Below are positions 15,872 through 24,510 of a DNA stretch of 64,000 nt, piece by piece. Each line of letters begins with the position of its first letter. The first letter of the stretch is position 1. A program made the translations under genes and the position numbers. The stretch comes from JAJRXR01 sp041987545. GTDB taxonomy: Bacteria; Planctomycetota; Phycisphaerae; Phycisphaerales; UBA1924. The notes beneath the pieces were generated by a model. The model was not told the DNA's origin. It saw nothing but the letters and a program-made list of their open reading frames with translations, and made no database searches. The stretch spans positions 186,001 through 250,000 of the forward strand of contig JBHIWH010000003.1 in the NCBI GenBank assembly GCA_041987545.1. Direction: 5' to 3'.

Positions 15872-18754
15872 ATGGCCAAGAAGAAGTCGAGCCGCAAGAA
15901 GGCGTCCAAGAAGGCCGCGAGGAAGACCGCTAAGAAGTCCGCGAAGAAGACGGCACGCAAGAAGGGCGGCGCGCGGAAGAAGGCCGCACGCAAGACGACG
16001 GCACGCAAGAAGACCGCGTCCAAGTCGTCGCGCGGGAGCGGCGGGGCGCGCACGCACGCGGGCGGAGCGCGGGCCAAGCGCTCGACCAAGAAGAAGGCTC
16101 GGGCCGTGGGCAAGAAGCCGATCCCGGGCAAGATGGTCTACTCGTTCGGGCGCAAGACCGAGGGCGCGGCGTCGATGAAGATGCTGCTCGGCGGCAAGGG
16201 CGCCAACCTCGCGGACATGACCTCCATCGGGCTGCCGGTGCCGGCCGGGTTCACGATCACGACCGAGGCGTGCGCCAAGTACTACGCGCAGGGGCGTCGC
16301 CTGCCCCGGGGCCTGATGGCCGAGGTCACGCGCGGGCTCGAGCGGCTCGAGAAGGAGACCAAGAAGAAGTTCGGCGACCGGAAGGACCCGCTGCTGGTCT
16401 CCGTCCGCTCGGGCGCGGCGGTCTCGATGCCGGGCATGATGGACACGATCCTGAACCTCGGCCTGACCGACAAGGCGGTCGAGGGGCTGGCCGACAAGAC
16501 CGGCAACCGGAGGTTCGCGTTCGACGCGTACCGGCGCCTGATCAACATGTTCGGCGACGTGGTGATGGGCGTCGATCACGAGAAGTTCGAGCACGCGTTC
16601 GACGAGATCAAGGCCAAGTTCGGCGCCGAGCTTGATACGCAGGTGCCGGCCGAGGGGCTCGAGGAGCTGTGCGAGCGATACAAGGAGGTCTACCGCCAGC
16701 AGGTGGGCGACGAGTTCCCGCAGAACCCGCGGAAACAGCTGGAGCTGGCGGTCGAGGCGGTGTTCAAGAGCTGGAACGCGGACCGGGCGATCAGCTACCG
16801 GCGGATCAGCGGGATCTCGGGCCTGGAGGGGACCGCCGTCAACGTGCAGACGATGGTCTTCGGCAACATGGGCCAGGACTGCGGCACGGGCGTCGCCTTC
16901 ACGCGGGACCCGTCCACGGGCAAGAACGAGTTCTACGGCGAGTTCCTGATCAACGCCCAGGGCGAGGACGTCGTCGCGGGCATCCGCACGCCGCGGCCCG
17001 TGGTCGAGATGAAGAAGTGGGACAGGAAGTCCTACGACCAGCTGATGAAGATCAAGACGAAGCTGGAGAAGCACTACAAGGACGTGCAGGACATCGAGTT
17101 CACGATCGAGCGGGGCGAGCTGTTCATGCTCCAGACGCGCAGCGGCAAGCGGACGGGCATGGCCGCGGTGAAGATCGCGTGCGACATGGTCCGCGAGAAG
17201 CTGATCAGCGAGAAGGAGGCCCTGCTGCGGATCCCGGCCGGGGACCTGACGCAGCTTCTGCTCCCGAGCTTCGACCCCGCGGGCAAGGACCTGTCGCAGG
17301 TGCTGACCAAGGGCCTGCCCGCGTCGCCCGGGGCGGCGGTGGGCAAGCCGGCGTTCACCGCCGACGAGGCCGTCGAGCGGGCGCACAACGGCGAGAAGGT
17401 CATCCTCGTCCGCAAGGAGACGAGTCCCGAGGACGTGGACGGGATGCACTCGGCGACGGGCATCCTGACTTCCACGGGCGGGATGACCAGCCACGCGGCG
17501 GTCGTCGCCCGCGGCTGGGGCAAGTGCTGCGTCGCGGGCGCGGGCGAGATCACCATCGACGCGGCCAGCGGCGTCTTCCGCGTCGAGGGGCGGACGTTCG
17601 GGCGGAACGACGTCATCTCGATCGACGGCTCGACCGGCGAGGTCATCGCGGGCGAGGCGCCCCGGATCGAGCCCCAGCTGTCGGGCGATTTCGCCAAGGT
17701 CATGAAGTGGGCCGACAAGTACCGCAGGCTGGGCGTCCGCACCAACGCGGACGCGCCGGCGGACGCCAAGCGTGCCCGCGACTTCGGCGCCGAGGGCATC
17801 GGGCTGACCCGGACCGAGCACATGTTCTTCGAGGGCCCGCGGATCACGGCGATGCGGCAGATGATCCTGGCCAACACCCTCGAGGCGCGGGAGGCGGCGC
17901 TGGCCAAGCTACTTCCCTACCAGCGCGAGGACTTCATCGGGATCTTCGAGGCGATGAAGGGCCTGCCGGTGACGATCCGACTGCTGGACCCCCCGCTGCA
18001 CGAGTTCCTGCCCCACGACGAGAAGAGCATGGAGGAGCTGGCGTCCTCGATGGGCGTGCAGGCCGACAAGGTCCGCCAGCGGGTGGCGCTGCTGCACGAG
18101 CTGAACCCGATGCTCGGCCACCGCGGCTGCCGCCTGGCGGTGACGTACCCGGAGATCCTGCGGATGCAGGTCCGCGCGATCACGGAGGCGGCGATGGACT
18201 GCCTGGCGCGGAACATCAGGGCCATGCCGGAGATCATGGTGCCCCTGGTCGGCACGCGGCAGGAGCTGGCGCTGCTGCGGGCCGAGGCCGAGAAGGTGAT
18301 CGACGAGGTCAAGGCCGAGAAGGGCTGGAAGAAGAAGCTGGACATCAAGATCGGGACGATGATCGAGATCCCGCGGGCGGCGCTGACGGCCCACGAGGTC
18401 GCCGAGTCCGCCGACTTCTTCAGCTTCGGGACCAACGACCTCACGCAGCTGACCTACGGCTACTCCCGCGACGACGTGAACACCTTCCTGCCCGACTACA
18501 TCAACCAGGACATCCTCCCGGTGGACCCCTTCCAGTCGCTCGACCAGACCGGCGTGGGCCAGCTCGTCGAGATGGGCCTGACCCGCGGTCGGGAGACGAA
18601 CAAGGGCCTGAAGGTCGGGATCTGCGGCGAGCACGGCGGGGACCCGGCGAGCGTCAAGTTCTGCCACAGGGTCGGGCTCGACTACGTCAGCTGCTCGCCC
18701 TTCCGGGTGCCGATCGCCAGGCTGGCGGCGGCCCAGGCGGCGCTGGCGGACTGA
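15872..18754 (+). CDS. ppdK: Pyruvate, phosphate dikinase with histone-H1-like N-terminal tail
   Basis: A 960-residue protein. Residues 88-960 are a full PPDK: ATP-grasp nucleotide domain (GGKGANLADM, VSVRSGAAVSMPGMMDT), the phospho-histidine domain with GGMTSHAAVVARGWGK, and the PEP/pyruvate TIM barrel ending KVGICGEHGGDP. PPDK interconverts pyruvate + ATP + Pi and PEP + AMP + PPi. Residues 1-87 are a Lys/Ala/Arg-rich low-complexity tail with KKAA-type repeats, like histone H1 or AlgP, which is not part of normal PPDK. The ATG at 15872 has a GAGAGGG site and the frame is open throughout. If translation started at Met88 instead, a standard-length PPDK would result. Confidence 0.93.
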   Translation: MAKKKSSRKKASKKAARKTAKKSAKKTARKKGGARKKAARKTTARKKTASKSSRGSGGARTHAGGARAKRSTKKKARAVGKKPIPGKMVYSFGRKTEGAASMKMLLGGKGANLADMTSIGLPVPAGFTITTEACAKYYAQGRRLPRGLMAEVTRGLERLEKETKKKFGDRKDPLLVSVRSGAAVSMPGMMDTILNLGLTDKAVEGLADKTGNRRFAFDAYRRLINMFGDVVMGVDHEKFEHAFDEIKAKFGAELDTQVPAEGLEELCERYKEVYRQQVGDEFPQNPRKQLELAVEAVFKSWNADRAISYRRISGISGLEGTAVNVQTMVFGNMGQDCGTGVAFTRDPSTGKNEFYGEFLINAQGEDVVAGIRTPRPVVEMKKWDRKSYDQLMKIKTKLEKHYKDVQDIEFTIERGELFMLQTRSGKRTGMAAVKIACDMVREKLISEKEALLRIPAGDLTQLLLPSFDPAGKDLSQVLTKGLPASPGAAVGKPAFTADEAVERAHNGEKVILVRKETSPEDVDGMHSATGILTSTGGMTSHAAVVARGWGKCCVAGAGEITIDAASGVFRVEGRTFGRNDVISIDGSTGEVIAGEAPRIEPQLSGDFAKVMKWADKYRRLGVRTNADAPADAKRARDFGAEGIGLTRTEHMFFEGPRITAMRQMILANTLEAREAALAKLLPYQREDFIGIFEAMKGLPVTIRLLDPPLHEFLPHDEKSMEELASSMGVQADKVRQRVALLHELNPMLGHRGCRLAVTYPEILRMQVRAITEAAMDCLARNIRAMPEIMVPLVGTRQELALLRAEAEKVIDEVKAEKGWKKKLDIKIGTMIEIPRAALTAHEVAESADFFSFGTNDLTQLTYGYSRDDVNTFLPDYINQDILPVDPFQSLDQTGVGQLVEMGLTRGRETNKGLKVGICGEHGGDPASVKFCHRVGLDYVSCSPFRVPIARLAAAQAALAD

Positions 18755-18790
18755 TCCCGGCTTCCGGGCGACGCCGATCGGCGCGCCACC

Positions 18791-18796
18791 TAGGAT
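18791..18796 (+). promoter_or_regulatory. -10 element TAGGAT, 7 bases before der ATG
   Basis: TAGGAT is followed by TCGGGCC and the ATG at 18804, predicting a leaderless der mRNA. No Shine-Dalgarno sequence is present in the spacer. Confidence 0.5.
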
Positions 18797-18803
18797 TCGG
18801 GCC

Positions 18804-20387
18804 ATGCCCGTCCCCCGGATCGCCATCGTGGGTCGCCCCAACGTGGGCAAGAGCTCGCTCGTGAACCTCATCGCGCGCGAGAAGGTGGCGATCGTGGACC
18901 CGACGCCCGGCGTCACGCGCGACCGCGTCTCGGTCGTCGTGGACCTGGAGGCGCCGGACAAGCGCGGGCCCCTGAAGCCCGTGGAGCTGACGGACACGGG
19001 CGGGTTCGGCGTGTACGTCGCCGAGGGCGGGCGGTACGACGAGACCGGCGCCGACCTCTCCACGCTGACCAAGGACATCGAGCGGCAGATCGGCGAAGCG
19101 GTCAGCCACGCGGACCTGATCTTGTTTGCGATCGACACCCAGGCGGGGATCACGCCCTTCGACGAGGCGATCGCCAAGCTGCTGCGGGAGCAGAAGCTGG
19201 GCACTCGGATCGCAGACGACCGCGATCCGGCGCCGGTGCGCGTCGTCGCGACCAAGGTGGACGGCCCGAGCTGGGAGACGCACGCCTACGAGCTGAGCGC
19301 TCTTGGTTTCGGCGAGCCGATGATGTGCTCGTCCAAGACCAAGTACATGCGCCGGGACATGCTCGACACGCTCTACGAGCTGCTCCCCAAGCCCGACAAG
19401 ACCCGCGAGCCCGAGAGTGATCTGAGGATCGCGATCGTCGGCAAGCGCAACGCGGGCAAGAGCACGCTTGTGAATACCCTCGCCGGCGAGGAGCGGGTGA
19501 TCGTCTCCGAGATCGCCGGCACGACGCGGGACTCGGTGGACGTCCGCTTCGAGCTGGACGGTCGGAGCGTGACGGCGATCGACACCGCGGGCCTCCGCCG
19601 CAAGAAGAGCTTCCAGGGCCCGATCGAGTGGTACGCCTTCGACCGGGCCCAGCGGGCGATCGAGCGGGCCGACGTCGCCGTCCTGCTGATCGACGCGGGC
19701 GAGCCGATCAGCCAGGTGGACCAGCAGCTGGCGGCCCTGGTCGTCAAGAGCTTCAAGCCCGTGGTGATCGTGATCAACAAGTGGGACCTGGCCGAGGGCA
19801 AGAGCTCGCCGACCGGCAAGCCGATCACGACCGAGACCTACGACGAGTACGTCCGCAAGGAGCTCAAGGGGCTCTCGTTCGCGCCCTTGGCGTTCATGTC
19901 CGCGAAGGAGGGGACGAACATCCGGGGCGTGATCGACCTGGCCTTCGAGCTGCACGAGCAGGCGGGGCAGCGCGTGGGCACGGGCGTGCTCAACCGCGTG
20001 ATCCGCGGCATCGTCGAGCGGCGGGGCCCGAGCAACAAGCTCGGGACCGAGGCCAAGGTGTACTACGTCACGCAGGTGACCGACCACCCGCCGACGCTGG
20101 TGATGGTCGTCAACCGCCCCGAGCTGTTCACGCCCAACTACATGCGGTTCCTGATGAACCGGATCCGCGAGGAGCTGCCCTTCGACGAGGTGCCCGTGCG
20201 GGTGCTGCTCCGCTCGCGCAAGCGCGTCGAGGCCCAGCAGCGGGGAAGGCGGGGCGGCAAGGGCCTGCTGCACGAGACGGACGCGGCGACCCAGGGCTTC
20301 GTCGAGGATATGGGCGAGGAGCGGCCCGACCTGGACGCGATGCTGGCGCAGATGCCCGACGAGGGCGAGGCGTACTTCGAGGATTGA
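18804..20387 (+). CDS. der: Ribosome assembly GTPase Der (EngA)
   Basis: A 527-residue protein with two tandem G domains and a KH-like C-terminal domain. G domain 1 has GRPNVGKSS and a DTGG switch; its G4 reads TKVD instead of NKxD. G domain 2 has GKRNAGKST, GTTRDSVD, DTAGLRRKK and NKWD. Der assists maturation of the 50S subunit. It is longer than E. coli Der (about 490) because of insertions in the first G domain (around LEAPDKRGPLK) and a longer tail. The gene starts without a Shine-Dalgarno site but right after a -10 hexamer. Confidence 0.95.
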   Translation: MPVPRIAIVGRPNVGKSSLVNLIAREKVAIVDPTPGVTRDRVSVVVDLEAPDKRGPLKPVELTDTGGFGVYVAEGGRYDETGADLSTLTKDIERQIGEAVSHADLILFAIDTQAGITPFDEAIAKLLREQKLGTRIADDRDPAPVRVVATKVDGPSWETHAYELSALGFGEPMMCSSKTKYMRRDMLDTLYELLPKPDKTREPESDLRIAIVGKRNAGKSTLVNTLAGEERVIVSEIAGTTRDSVDVRFELDGRSVTAIDTAGLRRKKSFQGPIEWYAFDRAQRAIERADVAVLLIDAGEPISQVDQQLAALVVKSFKPVVIVINKWDLAEGKSSPTGKPITTETYDEYVRKELKGLSFAPLAFMSAKEGTNIRGVIDLAFELHEQAGQRVGTGVLNRVIRGIVERRGPSNKLGTEAKVYYVTQVTDHPPTLVMVVNRPELFTPNYMRFLMNRIREELPFDEVPVRVLLRSRKRVEAQQRGRRGGKGLLHETDAATQGFVEDMGEERPDLDAMLAQMPDEGEAYFED

Positions 20388-20491
20388 CGCCACGCGTCCC
20401 CGGGCCGATTCTCCCGGCCGGAATCCGACCACGTAGAATCCCAACAACACGCTGCCCGCCGATACTCGGGCGGGAGTGGGGAGGCTGCCGC

Positions 20492-21619
20492 ATGTCATTC
20501 TGGAAGAGGCTCAAGGGCGAGCTGATCGACATCGTCGAGTGGACCGACGAGCGTCCGCAGACGCTGGTGCACAAGTTCACGCGTCAGCGGAACGAGATCA
20601 AGTACGGCGCCAAGCTGGTCGTGCGCCCGGCGCAGGCCGCGGTCTTCGTCAACATGGGGAAGATCGCCGACGTCTTCGCGCCCGGCATGTACACGCTCGA
20701 GACGAAGAACCTGCCGATCCTGTCGACGCTGCAGGGCTGGAAGTACGGCTTCGAGAGCCCGTTCAAGGCCGAGGTCTACTTCGTCTCCACCCGCCAGTTC
20801 ACGGACCTCAAGTGGGGGACGATGAACCCGGTCATGCTCCGCGACGCGGAGTTCGGCCCGGTGCGGCTCCGCGCCTTTGGGACGTACACCGTCCGGTGCA
20901 CGGACCCGGGCAAGCTGGTCGAGGAGGTCGCGGGCTCGGACGCGCATTTCTCTTTGGACCGCATCGAGGAGCAACTGCGGAACTTCATCGTGTCCGGCTT
21001 CACGGACGTGCTGGGCGAGAGCCGGATCCCCATCCTGGACCTGGCCGCCAACTACGACGAGCTGGGCGAGTTCCTGGCCGAGCGGCTGGGGCCGCGGGTC
21101 GATCAGTACGGCCTGGATCTGACGGCGCTGCTGGTCGAGAACATCTCGCTGCCGCCGAACGTCGAGGAGGCGCTGGACAAGCGCTCGAGCATGGGCGTGA
21201 TCGGGGACCTGAAGCGGTTCACGCAGTACCAGACCGCCGAGGCGATCGGTGACGCGGCCCAGAACGAGGGCGGGGGCATGGGCGACGCGATGGGCCTGGG
21301 CGCCGGCTTCGCGATGGCCAACCAGATGGCCCAGGCGATGGGGCCGGGGGCCGCAGGCCAGGGCGGTCCGCCGCCCGTGCCGGGGGCCGTGACCTACTGG
21401 GTCGCCAAGGACGGGCAGAAGTCGGGCCCGCACTCGATGGAGGAGCTGTCGGCGATGGCGGGGCGGGGCGAGTTGATGCCCGACACGCTGGTGTGGAAGG
21501 ACGGGATGGCGTCGTGGGTCAAGGCGATGGAGGCGCCCGAGGTGGCGTCGATCGTGGGGCGCCAGCCGCCGCCGATCCCCGGTTCTGCGCCGCCGCCGGT
21601 TCCCCCTGCTGAGTCGTGA
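20492..21619 (+). CDS. SPFH-domain protein with C-terminal GYF_2 domain
   Basis: A 375-residue protein. Residues 1-260 are the SPFH (virion-core/YdjI-like) domain, opening with FWKRLKGELIDIVEW and containing RLRAFGTYTVRCTDP. Then comes a Gly/Met/Ala-rich linker, and residues 305-355 are a GYF_2 (DUF4339) module: YWVAKDGQKSGPHSMEEL ... VWKDGMASWV. A proline-rich tail closes the protein. SPFH proteins form membrane-associated oligomeric scaffolds. Upstream are TAGAAT (20434-20439), GATACT (20461-20466) and a GGGGAGG site, so initiation is leadered. Its TGA overlaps the next ATG by one base, linking it to the zinc-ribbon membrane protein. Confidence 0.82.
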   Translation: MSFWKRLKGELIDIVEWTDERPQTLVHKFTRQRNEIKYGAKLVVRPAQAAVFVNMGKIADVFAPGMYTLETKNLPILSTLQGWKYGFESPFKAEVYFVSTRQFTDLKWGTMNPVMLRDAEFGPVRLRAFGTYTVRCTDPGKLVEEVAGSDAHFSLDRIEEQLRNFIVSGFTDVLGESRIPILDLAANYDELGEFLAERLGPRVDQYGLDLTALLVENISLPPNVEEALDKRSSMGVIGDLKRFTQYQTAEAIGDAAQNEGGGMGDAMGLGAGFAMANQMAQAMGPGAAGQGGPPPVPGAVTYWVAKDGQKSGPHSMEELSAMAGRGELMPDTLVWKDGMASWVKAMEAPEVASIVGRQPPPIPGSAPPPVPPAES

Positions 21620-22791
21620 TGGAGGGCGGTGAGGCCAGAGAGGCCGCGCGCAGCGCTGCGCCCGAGCCTGGGCCCGAGCCCGAGCCGGGGCCGCGGGCCG
21701 AGGGCGAGCGCCGCTTCCCGTGCAAGCGCTGCGGCGCCCAGCTCGCGTTCAAGCCGGGGACGTACGAGCTCAACTGCGCCCACTGCGGCGCCCACAACGA
21801 GATCGAACTCGACGAGTCCGCCATCGAGGAGATGGACTTCGAGGCGTACCTGGCCCTCCTGGAGGAGGGCGAGGCGCACGAGGACAAGATCGTCTCGCGC
21901 TGCGACTCCTGCGGCGCCCGCGTCGAGCTGCCCACGAACGTCACCAGCGGGCCCTGCCCGTTCTGCTCCAAGACCGTCGTCGCGACGGGGCGGAGCGAGA
22001 AGCTGGTCCGGCCGGCGTCGCTGCTGCCCTTTGCGTTCGGGCGCAACGAGGCCCGCGAGCGGTTCCGCGCCTGGCTCGGGAAGCTCTGGTTCGCCCCTGG
22101 CGATCTGAAAAAGGCCGCGACGATCGACGGCAAGCTCTCGGGCGTCTACCTGCCGTTCTGGACGTACGACTCGGGCGCGATCACGGACTACACCGGGATG
22201 CGGGGCGAGTACTACTACGTCACGCAGACGTACACGACGATGGTCAACGGCAAGCCGCAGGTCCGGACGCGGCAGGTCCGCAAGACCCGCTGGTGGCCCG
22301 CCTCGGGACGCGTGCGGAACTTCTTCGACGATCTGCTGGTCCCCGCGAGCCACTCGCTGCCCGCGGGCGACGTGCGGAAGCTCGAGCCGTGGGACCTGGG
22401 CGAGCTCAAGCCCTACGCCGACGAGTTCCTGGCCGGCTTCGGCGCCGAGAGCTACGCCGTGAACCTGCCCTCGGGCTTCGAGGTCGCCAAGGAGCTGATG
22501 GCGCCGGAGATCAACGCCACGATCCGGCGTGACATCGGGGGCGACGAACAGCGGATCACGACCTCGTCGTCCACGTACCACTCGGTCACGTTCAAGCACA
22601 TCCTCCTGCCCGTCTGGGTCTGCGCGTACCGCTACAAGGACAGGGCGTTCCGGATCCTGGTCAACGCGCGGACCGGCGAGGTGATCGGCGACCGCCCGTG
22701 GTCGGTCGCCAAGATCTCGTTCCTGGTCGCGGTGCTGATCACGCTCGTCGTGGCGGCGGTCGCGATCTTCCTGCTGTTCTTCCGGAACTGA
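21619..22791 (+). CDS. Zinc-ribbon membrane protein partnered with the SPFH protein
   Basis: A 390-residue protein. After a Glu/Pro-rich leader there are two zinc ribbons: CKRCGAQ...CAHCGA near residues 34-56 and CDSCGAR...CPFCSK near residues 95-116. The middle domain is hydrophilic and Tyr/Trp-rich (LPFWTYDSGAITDYTG), and one TM helix (FLVAVLITLVVAAVAIFLLF) ends the chain with the tail outside or in the membrane. Proteins of this layout are often mis-named primosomal protein N'-like because of the zinc ribbons. The function is unknown. TGATG coupling to the SPFH gene indicates joint production and probably physical partnership. Confidence 0.78.
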   Translation: MEGGEAREAARSAAPEPGPEPEPGPRAEGERRFPCKRCGAQLAFKPGTYELNCAHCGAHNEIELDESAIEEMDFEAYLALLEEGEAHEDKIVSRCDSCGARVELPTNVTSGPCPFCSKTVVATGRSEKLVRPASLLPFAFGRNEARERFRAWLGKLWFAPGDLKKAATIDGKLSGVYLPFWTYDSGAITDYTGMRGEYYYVTQTYTTMVNGKPQVRTRQVRKTRWWPASGRVRNFFDDLLVPASHSLPAGDVRKLEPWDLGELKPYADEFLAGFGAESYAVNLPSGFEVAKELMAPEINATIRRDIGGDEQRITTSSSTYHSVTFKHILLPVWVCAYRYKDRAFRILVNARTGEVIGDRPWSVAKISFLVAVLITLVVAAVAIFLLFFRN

Positions 22792-22800
22792 GCCGGCGGC

Positions 22801-23352
22801 CTACACGCGCTCGATCGCCTCGGCGAGCTCGGCGATGGGCCCGGCCCGGCGCGTCCGCGCGTACAGCGGGCGGGGCGGGCGGTCGTCCTCGATCGTCCGC
22901 GAGATCAGATCAACCCGCTCGAGGTCGCGGAGCGCGCCCGCGAGCGCGCGGTCGGTCACGCCCCCGAGCCCCTCGCGGATCTCGGTGAACCGGGAGCCGC
23001 CGGGACCGACGGCCGTCAGCGTCGCCAGCGACCACTTGCGCAGGCAGACGTCCCCGAGCCCGTCGCGCGTCAGCCGCGCCCAGAGCGTGGCGGCCAGGGG
23101 CGCGGCCTCGGCGCCTCTGGGAGTCAGGATGTACTCGGGCCGCAGCGGGTGCCCGTACCCGGGGTTGCGCGCGGCCAGTCCCATCCCGATCAGCGCGTCC
23201 AGGGCGTCGCGCACGCCGACCCGGCTGGCGCCCGTGCGGCTGCGCAGCGTCACCACCTTCGCCCCGCCGTCGCGGGCCAGCTCGCCCAGCACGGGCAGGG
23301 CCCAGCGGCGGTGGAACAGCTCGGGGAGCGGGGGCATGGGCATGCAACGCAT
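22801..23352 (-). CDS. Winged-helix transcriptional regulator
   Basis: A 183-residue protein with two HTH-like segments: LFHRRWALPVLGEL...LRSRTGASRVGVRDALDAL, and a second one with FTEIREGLGGVTDRALAGAL. This resembles HxlR/MarR-type winged helix proteins, possibly duplicated. Starts at 23352, 23343 and 23337 are all possible; I use the longest that stays downstream of the palindromic promoter. It is divergent from a VOC-fold gene, and the 17-bp palindrome between them is the obvious operator. The ligand is unknown. Confidence 0.78.
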   Translation of the reverse strand: MRCMPMPPLPELFHRRWALPVLGELARDGGAKVVTLRSRTGASRVGVRDALDALIGMGLAARNPGYGHPLRPEYILTPRGAEAAPLAATLWARLTRDGLGDVCLRKWSLATLTAVGPGGSRFTEIREGLGGVTDRALAGALRDLERVDLISRTIEDDRPPRPLYARTRRAGPIAELAEAIERV

Positions 23353-23412
23353 TCCAGGAAATGGACTTGCGGGCCATCGCCCGGAACGGGCGACGACGCT
23401 TGTGTCGCGCAA

Positions 23413-23429
23413 AGTATAGCAGCTATACT
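23413..23429. promoter_or_regulatory. Perfect palindromic operator overlapping two divergent -10 boxes
   Basis: AGTATAGC (23413-23420), one A, then GCTATACT (23422-23429) form a perfect inverted repeat, AT-rich within a GC-rich region. Each arm contains TATACT, a near-perfect -10 box: on + for the VOC gene (23424-23429) and on - for the regulator (23418-23413). Weak TTG-containing -35 candidates lie at 23400 (+) and 23441 (-). One dimer bound here would block both promoters. Confidence 0.7.
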
Positions 23430-23514
23430 CCTAAAACGCAATGACCCCGGCGCGCCCCGGAGGGCGCCGCCCACACGCGACGGAGCGCCCCGACCCCGAG
23501 ACAGGAGCAGACGC

Positions 23515-23898
23515 ATGGCATCCCCACTCGCGTACACCGGCGGGCTCACGCTCGCGATGCAGGTCGCCGACCTCGACAAGGCCCTGGCCTGGTACAACGA
23601 CGTGCTCGGCTTCCCGACGCTCTACAAGGTCGACGACATCGGCTGGGGCGAGGTCAAGACCGAGGTCGAGGGCGTCAACGTCGGGCTCTCGCAGGTCGAG
23701 ACCCCCGAGGTGGGCAGGGGCCCCGTGCCGACCTTCGGCGTGGCGAGCGTCGACGAGGCGCGGGCCAAGCTCGAGGCCAAGGGCGTGAAGTTTGATGGGG
23801 AGACGCGGGAGTACCCGGGTATGGTGCGCCTGGCGACGTTCTTCGACCCCGACGGCAACGCGCTCATGCTCTACCAGAGCCTGGGCGAGCAGGAATGA
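23515..23898 (+). CDS. VOC-family (glyoxalase/bleomycin-resistance fold) protein
   Basis: A 127-residue vicinal-oxygen-chelate protein: MQVADLDKALAWYNDVLGF is the classic N-terminal helix of the fold, and FFDPDGNALMLYQ is the closing metal-side strand with a Glu/Asp-type ligand position. Members act as glyoxalases, dioxygenases, epimerases or drug-binding proteins; nothing here decides which. The start has a real Shine-Dalgarno (AGGAG at 23503-23507). It is controlled from the palindrome at 23413-23429, and the downstream DUF6265-like gene follows at once, so the two are probably one operon. Confidence 0.86.
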   Translation: MASPLAYTGGLTLAMQVADLDKALAWYNDVLGFPTLYKVDDIGWGEVKTEVEGVNVGLSQVETPEVGRGPVPTFGVASVDEARAKLEAKGVKFDGETREYPGMVRLATFFDPDGNALMLYQSLGEQE

Positions 23899-23927
23899 GC
23901 GTGAATCGCATGCGCAAGGAGCGACCG

Positions 23928-24482
23928 ATGAGGCGACGCGGACTCTGGATGGCGGGCGGTGTTGTTGGCGCCGCGGCGGTGCTCGGGGCGATGGCGGGCG
24001 CCGCGACGCAGCACCCGGGCTCGGGCGCACCGGGCGGGGACGCCTCGATCGAGTCGATGGCCTCCCTCGCCGGCATGTGGCGTGCCGAGTCGGGTGGGCG
24101 GACGTACGAGGAGGTGTGGATGGCGCCCGCGCACGGACAGATGACCGGCGCGCTGCGCTCGTTCGACGCCGAGGGCAATGTCCGGATGCTCGAGCTGCTG
24201 ACGATCCGCGAGGCCGAGGGCGGGCTCGAGTACAGCGTGCGTCACTTCGACGCGGCGATGACGCCCTGGGCCTCCGAGGCCGAGGGGCCCCTCGTGACCC
24301 GGGCCGAGCATTTTGACGACGGGCCGGTGGTCTTCGCCACCGTCCGCGGCAGCGAGTCGCTGGCGGGCGTGAGCATGGACATGCGCGTCTCCGGGAAGTT
24401 CCGGGCGGAGCTGACGTTCACCGACGAGGCGGGCCGGGCGCCGATCGTGCTCGAGTTCGAGCGGGTCGGGGCCAAGCCGTAG
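23928..24482 (+). CDS. Exported DUF6265-like protein
   Basis: A 184-residue protein with an N-terminal signal: MRRRG followed by a hydrophobic Ala/Gly/Val segment to about residue 28. The mature part matches the DUF6265 pattern: LAGMWRAESGGRTYEEVWM, then GQMTGALRSF, a small beta-barrel domain of unknown function. I start at 23928 because AAGGAG lies 6 bases upstream and the signal peptide begins there. An ATG at 23895 overlaps the VOC stop as ATGA and is the alternative, adding 11 residues. It follows the VOC gene and is likely co-regulated with it. Confidence 0.75.
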   Translation: MRRRGLWMAGGVVGAAAVLGAMAGAATQHPGSGAPGGDASIESMASLAGMWRAESGGRTYEEVWMAPAHGQMTGALRSFDAEGNVRMLELLTIREAEGGLEYSVRHFDAAMTPWASEAEGPLVTRAEHFDDGPVVFATVRGSESLAGVSMDMRVSGKFRAELTFTDEAGRAPIVLEFERVGAKP

Positions 24483-24510
24483 CGGGCCCCGCTCGTCGCG
24501 CCCGGCGGTG

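Noticed and set aside
16669..18864. A 731-codon open frame on + inside the PPDK gene
   Set aside because: It is the shadow frame of a very GC-rich gene; the PPDK frame has full family motifs and the shadow has only Arg/Gly/Pro-rich sequence.
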